Of a stretch of DNA of 64,000 nucleotides, positions 11,668 to 21,943 are shown piece by piece. The stretch is taken from contig NC_080680.1 of assembly GCF_030445035.2 (NCBI RefSeq), positions 111,254,228 to 111,318,227 of the forward strand. The letters run 5' to 3'. The notes under the pieces were generated by a model. That model had not been told where the DNA came from and ran no database searches. It saw nothing but the letters and a program-made list of their open reading frames with translations. Numbering within the stretch: position 1 is the first letter of the stretch; each line of letters begins with the position of its first letter. Source of the DNA: Dasypus novemcinctus. Taxonomy: Eukaryota > Chordata > Mammalia > Cingulata > Dasypodidae. The position numbers were made by a program, and so were the translations under genes.

Positions 11668-11881
11668 TTTTTTTTTTAAGTACCAGGATTGAACCCAACA
11701 CCTCATATATAGGAAGCTGGCGCTCAAGCACTGAGTCACATTGGTTTCCTGGAGTTGGTTTTTTTGTTTTGCTTGGTGGTTTTTTTGTTTGTTTTTGTTT
11801 TTCAGGAGGCACTGGGAACTGAACCTGGGACCTACCATATGGGAGGCAGGAGCTCAACTGCTCAAGCCACGTCTGCTCCCT
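11668..11881 (-). mobile_element. Dimeric tRNA-derived SINE (DAS type)
   Basis: Two tRNA-like monomers lie in the same minus orientation, separated by a T- and G-rich linker at about 11758-11800. Each reads, in complement, as an A-box (GGCTTGAGC or GACTCAGTGC like) followed by a B-box (GGTTCAGTTCC, GGTTCAATCC). The insertion is flanked by a perfect 14-bp duplication, TGAACCTGAAGGAC, at 11654-11667 and 11882-11895. It sits in the 3' part of the old L1. Confidence 0.9.
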
Positions 11882-12330
11882 TGAACCTGAAGGACATTGT
11901 ATTGAGTGAAGCAAGACACAAAAGGACAAATACTATATGATTGTGCTTTATGTATATTGTGTAATCTCATGGAGTTAATGACTTGAATTTGGGTTACCAG
12001 AAGGTAGAATGAGGTTGGAAAATGGAAAAAAAGATGTGTGTAAATCTTTGGAAGTGAATAGAAAAGGTGAAAGCACAACATAATGTTTATAACTAGCAGT
12101 GCTATTATATGGGTGTGACAGTGGTTTTAAAGGGAAAGTCTAAGGTCTTATATACTACTAAAAGGAAAGCTAAAAAATATAACATGGGACTGTATAGTAT
12201 AGTAAAACCTCACATAAAATATGAATATGGGTAATATTGCATATAAAACTGGTTTTCTTTGAAACTGAACAAATGTATGTTAATGTTGCATGATGTTAAT
12301 ATCAGACCAAAAAAAAAATCAAAACACCGT

Positions 12331-12640
12331 TGTGCCAAGTAAAAGAAACCAGACACAAAATACTACATATTGTATGATTCCATTTATATAAAATGGAAAT
12401 ATAAATCAATTTATAAAGATGAAATTAGATTAGTGGCTATGTGGGGTTGGGGAAGGATAAGAGGTAACTGCTAAGGGGTATGGAATTTTTATTTTTGAAG
12501 TAATGAAATTGTTCTAGAATTTTTTGTGGGGATGAATGCACAATATTGTCATTGATTACACACTTTGGGATAGATTGTATGGAATGTGAATATATCTCAA
12601 GAGAACTGCTTTTAAAAATCTTTGGATTAAAAACCCATAA
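12331..12640 (+). mobile_element. L1 3'-end fragment, older mammalian type
   Basis: The sequence has the order usual for old mammalian L1 tails. It begins with ATGATTCCATTTATATAAAATG near 12375, continues with a G-rich TGTGGGGTTGGGGAAGG stretch near 12440, and ends with GAATATATCTC near 12590. It follows the A-run that closes the previous L1 and has no reading frame. It is probably the remnant of a separate, earlier 5'-truncated insertion. Confidence 0.7.
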
Positions 12641-12645
12641 AACAT

Positions 12646-13060
12646 GGGAAGCGGACTTGGCCCAATGGATAGGGCATCCACCTACCACATGGGAGTTCCC
12701 CAGTTCAAACCCTGGGCCTCCTTGACCCGTGTGGAGCTGGCCCATGTGTGGTGCTGATGCATGCAAGGAGTGCCCTGCCATGCAGGGGTGTCCCCCACAT
12801 AGGGGAGCCCCATGTGCAAGGAGTGCACTCTGTAAGGAAAGCTGCCCAGCACAAAACAAAGTGCAGCCTGCCCAAGGATGGTGCCGCACTCACAGAGAGC
12901 TGACACAACAAGATGACGGAACAAAAAGAAACACAGATTCCCGGTGCTGCTGATAAGGATAGACGTGGTCACAGAAAAACACACAGCAAATGGACACAGA
13001 GAGCAGACAACGGGGTGGGGAAGGGGAAATAAATAAATAAATAAATCTTTATTAAAAAAA
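12646..13060 (+). mobile_element. DAS-type SINE, full length
   Basis: The element starts GGGAAGCGGACTTGGCCCAA, with A-box-like TGGCCCAATGG and B-box-like GGTTCAAACCC, the internal promoter of RNA polymerase III. The long 3' body contains GGAGAGCTGAC-like and ATGACG...AACAAAAAGAAAC segments, and the tail is a run of AAAT followed by an A-rich end (13028-13060). About 400 bp is the usual size of the long DAS subtype seen elsewhere in this window. The target duplication is not clear. Confidence 0.93.
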
Positions 13061-13100
13061 ACTTAAGTTATACATTCATGTAAAATGTAATGTTTTCTGA

Positions 13101-13190
13101 GGGAGCAGATGTAGCTCAAGTGGTTGAACTCCTGCTTCCCATGTGTGAGGTCCTGGATTTGATCCCTGGTACCTCCTAAAAACACAACAG
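13101..13190 (+). mobile_element. Monomeric tRNA-derived SINE
   Basis: This is a short copy of about 90 bp: GGGAGCAGATGTAGCTCAAG head, B-box-like GATTTGATCC, and the ending CTGGTACCTCC followed by an A-rich tail. It resembles single monomers of the dimer at 11668-11881 and the copy at 62543. It has only the tRNA-like head and lacks the long body of the neighbouring SINE. Confidence 0.8.
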
Positions 13191-13389
13191 ATATTACAGT
13201 GATGAAAGACAAAATGTCAAAAAAAATTTTTTTAATATTCTTCTTTATTTTTTAATAGCCAGTTTTTAAAATTTTATTTTAATTTTGTTTTTTCTAAATT
13301 ATTATGCATTGTATTTCTTATGTTTAAATGTATCATTATTATTTCATTTTCCTATTAATTGTATTTGACAATATCCTTGCTTTAATTTT

Positions 13390-15005
13390 CTAAGAAGTTT
13401 TGGATCACAGAAGGGTTACAACTGTGGCAGGGGAGAATCATTGGTGTGGGGTGTCAGTGATGGGAAATACATGGGAGGAAGTCACCAGGGCATATATATA
13501 AGGTACATAAATGTGTCCAAAGGTTCATGGAGCATTGTCACTGTGGGTGGAGTTTCACAGAATAACCGAAAGAAAAGTGAATTACCATCCTGGGGAGTTC
13601 TGCCACATTCTCTAATGGAACAGCAATAATCTGTCAAGTGCAAGACAATGACTAGGGAAGAAGGATGATCCATTGTTGGGCCCTTGATATTGACAATTGT
13701 GCTTATGAGCCTTTGCTCTTGAAATTGTAACTTAGCCTAGTGCTGTATGGTATGTGCCAAAGAGTTACATCCTGAAAGCCTCCATGTTGCTCAGATACGG
13801 CCTCTCTCTAAACCAAACTCAGCATATAAATGCATTACCGTTCCCCCCAACATGGGATATTACTCGTGGGGATAAGCGTCCCTGGCATCGAGGGATTACT
13901 ACCTAACATCAACAAACAACGCAGCTGGAAAAAGACCTTGAATCAAAGGGGGAAAAGGTAAAGACAAATGAGTTTATATGGCTAAGAGACCTCAAGGTGA
14001 GTCTGGAGGTCATCCCAGAGGTAACGCTTAGGCATGTCTCAGCAGGATCTCATAGACTGCCAAAGTAGATATTATTCCAAATAGTGGGATTCCTGAGGGC
14101 TCTGAAGACACCCAGGTCCTATGGTCATGGCAGATGGCTCCAGAGTTCGGTGCCTCACCAGTAGGCCCTACTTTGGAAGTTTGTTCTCCCAAGTGTGACA
14201 GAGTTGGACTCAGCTGTGACTTCTTTACATGTTCCTCTTCTGTCCCTTCTAGTTGAACCTATAGTGGGTGCTAGAGTTGGTATGTGTATGTCCAAGAAAC
14301 TTGAATCTCTGAGCTGTCCATCTGCCAGCTGTGCCCTGAGCCTCAGCAGAGTTGCAACACCTCCTCTCCAGTTAATTGGACTCACCCAGGACAACTAACA
14401 AGGAGGTGAGGATGGACAACCAACACATCAAGGAACCAAGAGAGTCTACAACTGCAAGCAAGAGAGTCCCATCCATCAGCCATATTGGGTTATGGCCCCC
14501 TCTCAATTAGAGATGGAGTGGTCATCACCATCCCAGAATCCTCAGGACTGGGATTAAAATATGGACTACAGCAGACTTACTGGTATTCTACCAAATACTT
14601 ATTATGACTCTAGTGATAGAAGACGTTATATCATTGATGTGGAGACAGTGGACATTGGAGTTGCTGAAGTCAGGGAGAGGGAAAAAGAGGTGTAATATGG
14701 AATATTTTCAGGAGTTGGAATTGTCCTGAATGACATTGCAATGACACATATAGGCCATTATGTATCTTACCATAATCTACAGAATGGAGTGGGAGAGAGT
14801 GTAAACTAAAACGTAAACTATAATCCACGCTTAGTGGCAATGCTCCAAATGTGTTCATCAATTGCAATGAATGTACCATACTAATGAAAGAAGTTGTTAA
14901 TGGGGAGAAGGGTGGAGGGTGTGTGGAGCGTGGCAATTAGGATTCCCTTATAGTTCATTGCGTAACTTTTTGTATCTGCAAAAAAAAATAAAAAATATAT
15001 TAAAG
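13390..15005 (+). mobile_element. 5'-truncated L1, 3'UTR only
   Basis: The 1.6-kb sequence matches, in sense orientation and with clear divergence, the 3'UTR of the intact L1 (complement of 21944-23530). It starts at GTTTTGGATCACAGAAGGG, which corresponds to the complement near 23510. It ends in the A-rich tail at 14980-15005. No ORF2 is included. It meets the next element tail to tail. Confidence 0.85.
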
Positions 15006-15009
15006 AAAA

Positions 15010-16587
15010 GAAGCTTTAGTTTACATAAATGATACATTAAAAATATAGGGGAACTCCATACACCCTACTTTCCCCCCTCCAACAGTTTTCCTCATTAACA
15101 ACATCTTTGATTAATGAGGTTCATTTATTACAACAGATTAATACATTTTGAAGCATTGCTTACTAACCATGGTCAATAGTTTACATTACAGATTACACTT
15201 TGTACTGTGCTTTTTTATAGGTGTTGACAAAATGTATAATGGCTTGTATCCATCATTGCAATGTCATTCAGAACAATTCCAATGTTCAAAAAAGTACTCC
15301 ATATTACAGCTATTCTTCCCTCTACTTTCCCTCAGAACATCTGGTGGCCCTGTCTTTATATCAATATTACAAGTTTTTCCACTGTTAGAATAATAAGTCT
15401 ACTTTAGCCCTTAGTTGAACTCCCATCTTATGTTTGCTTATTCTTCAAGCTTGAGGATTTTAGGATGATGGTGCCCACTCTGTTTCTGATTGAGAGGGGG
15501 CTTACATCCCATGGGACAGATGGATGGAACTGTCATGCTTGCAGTTGTAGATACTGCGTTTTTTGGGAGGGGTGTTGTTCATCATGATCATTTTGTTAGT
15601 GGTCCTGGGCAAGTCAGAAGAAATGGAGAGCAGGTGGTGGCTGCAACTCTGCTGAGATTCAGGGCCCAACCAGTATATGAAAAGCCAGAAGATTTAAGTT
15701 GCTGGTACATATATTTAATGGGTATAGTGCTAATTATAGACTCAAATAAAAGGGGCAGAAGAGCCATGTGCAGGAAAATTACAAATGAATTTAAGTCAGT
15801 TACACTGGGGAACATATATTCCAAAGTAAGGCCCACTGACAGGGTGCCAAATTCCTGAGACTGTCTGCCCTGCTTAGTGTCTGGAGCCCTCAGGAACCCT
15901 ACTGTTTGAGGCAACGTTTACTCTAGCCCTCGATGAGATCCTTCTGTGAGGTGCATAGTGTAACCTCTGGAATGAATTCCCACCCCACTTTGAAATCCCT
16001 TACCCATGAAAACTCATTTGTATTTAATGTTTCCCCCTTTTGGTCAAGGTCTTTTTTCAAATGTATCACTAGTCGGTGCTTGGTAATAATCCCTCGGTGC
16101 CAGGGAGACTTATCCATGGCAATCATGTCCCAAGCCGGGGGAAGGTAGGTATGTTTATAAGCAAAGTTTGGCTTAGAGAGAGGCCAAATTTGAGCAACAA
16201 GGAGGCTTTTATGAGGTATCTCTTAGGCAACATAAAATAATAGGCTAAAGTTTCAATTTCTCAATAAAAGATTCATAAGTAAAACCATCAACATCAAGGG
16301 CCTTGCATAAAGGTATGTCCTCCTTTACTAGACACCGCCCATGTCCTCAGGGGATTCTCGCTGCTCTATTAAAGAATGCAGTAGGACTTCTCAGGATAGT
16401 AATTCAATATTCTTTGGTTGTTGTGTGGGTCTCCACTCACTGAGACAATACATATTCATATGCCACAGAGGCATGTCCCATTTTCACCCACCCCCACATT
16501 TACCCCCATCCCTGATACCCCACATCAGTGATTCCCCTCTGTAACAATTGTGACCCTTCTGTGGTCCAAAACCTTCCCAAAAATGAA
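15010..16587 (-). mobile_element. L1 3'UTR fragment, opposite orientation
   Basis: This is the same L1 3'UTR type on the minus strand. The block with CCCTCGGTGCCAGGGAGACT near 16090 matches CCCTCAGTGCCAGGGAGGCT near 23032 in the intact L1. It has no T-run at its left end. It begins at AAGAAGCTTTAG, directly against the poly(A) tail of the plus-strand fragment, so the two form a long imperfect inverted repeat. Confidence 0.83.
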
Positions 16588-16715
16588 GCTAAAAAAATAA
16601 ACAAATACAAATAACAAGAAAAAAAAATACAAGAATAAGACATAAAAAGAATAAAAAATTAAAGTTAAAAGAAAAAAATTTTTAAAAATAAAGTACAATA
16701 AAAATATTTTCCTTC
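16588..16715. repeat. A-rich low-complexity tract
   Basis: The tract is almost wholly A with scattered T, C and G and shows no fixed unit. It separates two minus-strand L1 3'UTR fragments. It has no coding potential. Confidence 0.8.
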
Positions 16716-16787
16716 ATGTTTCTGTTATCATGAAATCTGTTATCTTTTATGTGCAGTGACAATTTCTGTATGTTACCCCAGCGTCTT

Positions 16788-17388
16788 TTTTTTTTTGCTT
16801 TATATTCAAAGAAGCTTTAGGCTACAGAAAAGTCACAGAGACAATATAGGGGACTCCCATATATCCGACCCCTCCTCCTCATCCCCTCTCCCATATTAAA
16901 AACATTTAACATGTATATGGTACATTTATTACAACTGATGTACAAATATTGAAGCATTGCTGCTAACCATGGTCAGTGATATACATTATGGTTTAGATTT
17001 TGCACCATACACTTTCATAGGTTTTGAAAAAACTTTAAATGGTCTGTATCCGTCACTGCAAAATCATGTAGAACAATTCCAATGTCATAGACACCAAATA
17101 TTCTCTTTCTTCCCTCTCCCCTCAGAACCTATGGTAACCACTAATTTTCAATTTTTGAAGAATAAAAAGGTTCATAGTTATATGCAATAGTATTGAGGGC
17201 TTGACATAGAGGTCATTTTTCTCTTATTAGGCACTACCTATGTTTTTGAAAGATTCCTGCTGCTCTAATTGGCAATATAGGGGAATCCAGGGTGGGAGTT
17301 TAATATTTTCTTGTTTATTTTGTGGGTCTCCACCTGCTGGGATAACACATTATGACAAGATGCACACTTTCATATTCCATAAAGGCGT
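16788..17388 (-). mobile_element. Minus-strand L1 3'UTR fragment with internal deletion
   Basis: A T-run at 16788-16797 marks the poly(A) tail on the minus strand. The sequence then follows the same order as 15015-15330 (AGAAGCTTTAGGCTACA, GAAGCATTGCTGCTAACCATGG). It jumps near 17150 to the part matching 16260-16460, so about 0.9 kb present in the neighbouring copy is absent here. No reading frame is present. Confidence 0.78.
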
Positions 17389-17392
17389 GCTA

Positions 17393-18445
17393 TGGACAAC
17401 TGATTTTTGACAAGTTTACCAGGTACACTCAGTGGGGAATGAGTAGTCTCTTCAAGAAATGTTGCTGGGAAAACTGGATAACCATGTACTAAAGAATGAC
17501 GGTGAACCTTTCCCTCACACCATATGAAAAATTAACTCTAAAGGGACCCAAGACCTCAATGTAAGAACCAAAATGAGGGAAGCAGACTTGGCCCAGTGGT
17601 TAGAGCGTCCGCCTACCACATGGGAAGTCCATGGTTCAAACCCTGGGCATCCATGACCCATGTGGAGCTGGCCCATGCACTGTGCTGATGCACGCAAGGA
17701 GTGCCGTGCCACGCAGGGGTGTCCCCTGCATAAGGGAGCCCCACGTGCAAGGAGTGCACCCCGTAAGGAGAGTTGGCCAGTGCAAAAGAAAGTGTAGCCT
17801 GCCCAGGAATGGTGCCACACACACGGAGAGCTGACATAGCAAGATGACGCAACAAAAAGAAACAAGATTCCCGTGTCGCTGACAACAACAGAAGAAGATG
17901 CAGCAAATAGACACAGAGAACAGACAAGCAGGGGTGGAAGGGGAGAGAAATAAATAAATAAATAAATCTTAAAAAAAAAAAAAAACAAAATGATAAAAAT
18001 CCTAGAAGATTTAGGGTAGCATCTTTAGGACTTTGTGCTAGCAATGGTTTCCTTGACTTAATATTTTTAAAGCACAAGTAAAAATAGACAAAAAAAGATA
18101 AATGACTGCATCAACATTGAAAGTGATTTTTTGCAAATGGGGAATTTTTCATCAAAGAAAAAAGAAAACATCCAGAATGAGAGAAAATATTTGGGAACCA
18201 CATATTTGAACAGGGTTTAATAACCAAAAATATAAATAAATCCTGTAACTCAACAAAAAAAAAGATAAACCATCCAGGTACATTACTGGAAAATTACTGG
18301 CGAGGTTGTAGAGGAATAGGAACACTCATTCATTGGTGGGGGAATGTAAAATGGGGCATCTGCTCTGGAAGAAAGTTTGGTAGTTACTCAAAGAGATAAG
18401 AGTAAAATTACCATATTACTCAAAAATCCTACTTCTAGTATATAT
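17393..18445 (+). pseudogene. L1 ORF2 C-terminal fragment, split by a SINE
   Basis: The left part (17393-17576) corresponds to the ORF2 region whose intact version reads [12 protein letters not shown]; the DNA GCTGGGAAAACTGGATAACC is recognisable near 17463. After the SINE, 17985-18445 continues the ORF2 C-terminal region on the plus strand, for example GAGAGAAAATATTTGGGAAC near 18179. There are many stops. It is an old, dead fragment. Confidence 0.8.
17577..17984 (+). mobile_element. DAS-type SINE in an L1 fragment
   Basis: The element is a full-length long DAS copy with head GGGAAGCAGACTTGGCCCAG, B-box-like GGTTCAAACCC at about 17632, body with ATGACGCAACAAAAAGAAAC, and tail AAATAAATAAATAAATAAATC plus an A-run. 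A short target duplication (CCAAAATGA at 17568-17576, ACAAAATGA at 17985-17993) flanks it. It splits the ORF2 remnant. Confidence 0.93.
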
Positions 18446-18450
18446 GTGCT

Positions 18451-19095
18451 TGTGGCAGTTAAAGATTATTTTATGAATCCCTAAAAGAGAAAGATTATGT
18501 TTGTAAACTAATCTATTCCTCTGGGTGTGATACCCTGTGGTTGCATTAAGTTCAGTGGAGATGTCTTTGATTACATTACCTGTTAAGACTGAGTTAGGAC
18601 TTTTTTTATTTGACTGTGTCAGTGGTCATGAGTCCCCAATCCCTTGCTGAGCCACTCACTCCAGAAGACACACAGAGGAGAGAACTTTTCATTTTTGATC
18701 CTGCCATGTGATAGAAAGAGAAGGCACAAACAGCTAAATCCCCAGAGAGAGATGGACAATTTGCCTGATAGTCTAAAGATGCCCTTGGTAAGAGAACTGA
18801 GATTGATGGAGGAAGCCCTGAGAGACAGGCCTGCAGCTGAGATTGGGAAGAAGCAGGGCCCACAGAGCCTCAGGAGAAGGTGAAGCCCAGAGGGGAAGGC
18901 TGAAACCGGGCAGAGATAGCCCGCCGTTTTGCTTCAACATCTGCCAGCTGTATTTGGTGAGAAAGTATCTCCTATGGTAACTTGATTTGAACTTTCCATG
19001 GCCTTGGGGCTGTAAGCTTTTACCCCAAATAAATGCCCTTTATAAAAGCCAAGAGATTTCTAGTACTTTGCATGTCCAAAACACTTGGTTACACA
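18451..19095 (+). mobile_element. Solo LTR, relative of the ERVL-like LTR at 44079
   Basis: The unit of about 645 bp begins TGTGGCAGTTAAAGATTATT and ends near GGTTACACA, giving TG...CA ends. Near its 3' end it has CCAAATAAATGCCCTTTATAAA followed by GCCAAGAGATTTCTAGTA. These blocks match the complement of 44105-44165 and 44640-44687, the LTR of the provirus described there, so the family is the same or close. There is no second copy or internal region next to it, so I call it a solo LTR. No clear 5-bp target duplication was found. Confidence 0.6.
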
Positions 19096-19243
19096 ATTCC
19101 CAGAGGATACAATGATATGGGTGTTAAGCGAAATTAATTAGGTATTTTTTTCAGTTACATGAATTTCCTATAGAACATGAACTTTTCCCTCAGTTATTCA
19201 GACATTAACTCATGCATTCAATTATTCAAACAACAATTATTTA

Positions 19244-19650
19244 ATGGGAAGCAGATGTGACTCAATCGACAGTGTCCTCCTATGAGATAGGAGGTCCAGG
19301 GTTCAAACCCAGGGCCCCCTGGCCTGTGTGGTAAGCTGGCCCATGAGCAGTGCTGCCATGATCAAGGAGTGCCATGTCACACAGGGGTGTCCCCTGTGTA
19401 GGGGAGCCCCACACACAAGGAGTGTGCACCCCACAAGGAGAGCCACCCCACACAAAAAAAGCACAGCCTACCCAGGAGTGGTGCTGCACACATGGAGAGC
19501 TGACGCAGCAAGATGATGCAACAAAAAGAGACACAGATTCCTAGTGCTGCTGAGAATGCAGGTGGACACAGAAGAACACACAGCAAATGGACACAAGAAA
19601 GCAGAAAACGGAGGTGGGAGGGGGGAAGGGAGAAAAAAAAAATCTTTAAA
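19244..19650 (+). mobile_element. DAS-type SINE with perfect target duplication
   Basis: The long DAS copy begins TGGGAAGCAGATGTGACTC and ends in an A-run with AATCTTTAA. It is flanked by a perfect 12-bp duplication, AACAATTATTTA, at 19232-19243 and 19651-19662. The internal promoter boxes are recognisable but carry several changes (GACTCAATCGA for the A-box, GGTTCAAACCC intact for the B-box). Confidence 0.95.
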
Positions 19651-19662
19651 AACAATTATTTA

Positions 19663-20555
19663 CTGATTACATATTTGTGCCAGGTTTCTGCTAATGGTCA
19701 GTAATTTCAATAAAAGAAACAACTTGAAAACAAATGTCAAAGTATGCCAAGGAGAGCACAGTCTTATAAAGAAAAGACTGGACATAAATTGGGGAAATAT
19801 TAAAGTATATGTATTCACACTTTTTCCTCTGCCTTCTAATCTGGTCTCTTTACAGTCATAATATGTTGGACATTTGTTAGACTGAAGCGGACTCATCTCA
19901 TCTTCATATGAAAGGTCTTAGATCATCTGTAAGAAATAAATGAAGTGGAACAGTAAGAAAGGGAGAATAGAGGAATGAGGAAGAAAGTCACTACATGTTG
20001 GAAATTTTGAGTAATGTGAGGTTTGATATTTAACAGATAGTGCCAAAATGGAAATTGTGGAAAGAAAGAAATGTTAAAATGGATATTTTATGAAGATGAC
20101 AGTGGTGTTCTCTGGACTTTTTCCGTGTCTCTTGGAAATGCCAGTGAGGATATACAGTGTTCTTCAGTACTTTTGGCAACGTATTTAGTTCTTTTGCAGT
20201 ATCACCATGCTGACACTGGCCAGAGGTAGACTTAAGTGAGTCACAATTACAACGCACAGTTTACTGTTATTGGGGAATGTGTAAATTGCTGTGCGTTCCT
20301 AGAAGGAGGAAACACAGCAAAGGAAAGGGCTGTTTCTGCTTGGATTAGCTGGGAAAAAAATACTACCGTAGGTTTTTTTTTTTTTGGGGGGGGGGCTGTT
20401 TTTTTGTTTTTTTGTGCAGAAGTATTTTCCAGACAAAGAAAATGGCATATGACAAGATATGCAATTCCACTGAGAGTTTAAAATGATTGGAAGCTTGGTT
20501 GTGTTGTTTTTGTAGTGACAGGGGAGATTTGAAAGGCATGGTAAGATACTCTGAT
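19663..20555. other. No gene recognised
   Basis: I see no gene, no reading frame with family similarity and no clear repeat. It includes a run of T then G (about 20370-20400) and a T-rich stretch after it. It is ordinary intergenic sequence as far as I can tell. Confidence 0.5.
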
Positions 20556-21105
20556 AGAATACATATCTATATATACTCTAGACTTGTGCAAATACTAAAC
20601 AATCTATATAAAGACATATACCCCAAAACATCATTGCTAAATTTTAAAAAGTTATAAAAATATTCCAGTAACCCACAGAAGCTAGGGAAAAGAACATAGA
20701 GAAACAAACAAAGCAAAACAAAAAACAGAGGGAACAAACAGAAAACCGAAAGAAAATGGTCCCAAAATATAAATAAATTTCTAATATATGAACACTATAT
20801 CCCAAAATATGAATAACATATGATGATATTAAATATGAATGTAATTTCTGACATGAATAATTCATAGCATTCAAAGATTATTTTGGAATAGGTAAAACAT
20901 CTCAAATCAGTAATCTAAACTCCTACCTTACAAAACTAAAAAGGTACACAATAAACTCAAAACAAGCAAAAGGAAGGAAAAAATAAAGATAAGGGCAAAA
21001 AACAGTGAAATTGAAAACAGAAACCAATAGAGAAAACAATGAAACAAAACGCTTGGTCTTTGAAAAGATTTTTTTTAAATGACAAACTTTGATAAAATCA
21101 TCCTG
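20556..21105 (+). mobile_element. Ancient L1 ORF2 fragment
   Basis: The segment at about 20935-21105 has the A-rich wording of the L1 region between endonuclease and reverse transcriptase, with AACAAGCAAAAGGAAGGAAA, then GAAATTGAAAACAGAAACC, then CTTGGTCTTTGAAAAGAT. It corresponds to residues about 325-370 of the intact ORF2 here. The left part is less clear. Stops are frequent and it is highly diverged. Confidence 0.55.
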
Positions 21106-21915
21106 GCTTTTGCAGTGAGACAAATCAGGAGGGGAAAACTCTCTCGACTGGCTGGGCTATGACATGCAGTGATTTACTTTTCACCTCTTCTTAGTTCTAC
21201 CACCCTCTGATGTTACATTGTTTATCTTATCTTGTAAGGGATGGAGAGGGTTGGTAAGGAGTCAAGGATAACTTCCCCATGGCAATGCGGTAGAGGAGGA
21301 AGAACACAACTCAAAACTACTCCCTAAATCTATTTATTACTGGTGCCATATTGATCCCCTCAAGGTTCTTCCAGTTTCATTCATTTTTCAAAACTGATAC
21401 AAATTTCTCTTATTTCTATGGCACTTCCCTGTTCGGGTGAGGAGAGTCAAAACCTTATGCTAGTTGGTTCTCTCCAGAAACTGGAAAAACAAAATTTTAT
21501 AATAAATCATTTAATGAATGACGAATTAGATTAAAAACTTATTAAGAACGGAACAGTCCTGGTCCTGAGGCCTATTTTGGAACCAAGTTAAGTCGGATTG
21601 TCCTATGTTCTTTTTACCATGCCTCCATCTCTCGCTATCTCAGCAACATCAGGTGTTTGTAGTTTTTGTTTCTTGATCACATTTTTTATCTTTCCATTGC
21701 TTGGGTTTTTCAATACCCCAATTAATTATAGTTAATGATCATAATTTAGGTTCCTGTTCTGTCCCTTGTATCAGGAACTAATTTGTATTCACTTGCTGCC
21801 TTTCTTTTACTAACCCTCCATTCTGCTGCTCATCCATCTTACTAGATTCTTTCCTGCCAGATACAAAACCCACCTATTGGAGAAACCTAGCAAGAGAGAG
21901 TGATAATGAGGCTGT
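21106..21915. other. No gene recognised; target locus of the intact L1
   Basis: This is non-repetitive-looking sequence with no supported gene. It ends at the target duplication of the full-length L1. The same locus continues at 30758 on the other side of that insertion. Confidence 0.5.
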
Positions 21916-21929
21916 GAGAGGACCCTCTT
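21916..21929. repeat. Left target site duplication of intact L1
   Basis: GAGAGGACCCTCTT occurs here and again, without mismatch, at 30744-30757. Fourteen bases is in the usual L1 range, and identity between the two copies suggests a recent insertion. Confidence 0.95.
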
Positions 21930-21943
21930 TTTTTTTTTTTTTT

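Larger units (their letters stand above)
6072..12330 (+). mobile_element. Older plus-strand L1 with nested insertions
   Basis: This is a diverged L1 in sense orientation. It contains ORF1 sequence (from about 6072), ORF2 endonuclease (from about 6676), reverse transcriptase (about 7420-10440), the C-terminal region (about 10519-11617) and 3'UTR, ending near the A-run at 12309-12318. It is interrupted by a SINE (7950-8320), a 757-bp L1-tail insertion (8368-9124), a 178-bp insertion (9294-9471) and a second SINE (11668-11881), each bounded by recognisable target duplications. Many frameshifts and stops make it dead. Its 3'UTR (12080-12300) matches the 3'UTR of the HAL1-like element near 46620-46800. 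Confidence 0.9.

Noticed and set aside
12646..12720. Possible tRNA gene (A-box and B-box wording)
   Set aside because: The tRNA-like part is the head of a 400-bp SINE with an A-rich tail. A cloverleaf with a matching acceptor stem is not maintained.
12437..12984. Cysteine- and histidine-rich frames across the SINEs (also at 17515-18077, 19280-19655, 48074-48541, 60095-60790 and 61901-62423)
   Set aside because: The same peptides recur wherever a DAS SINE occurs, in both orientations. They are translations of SINE sequence.
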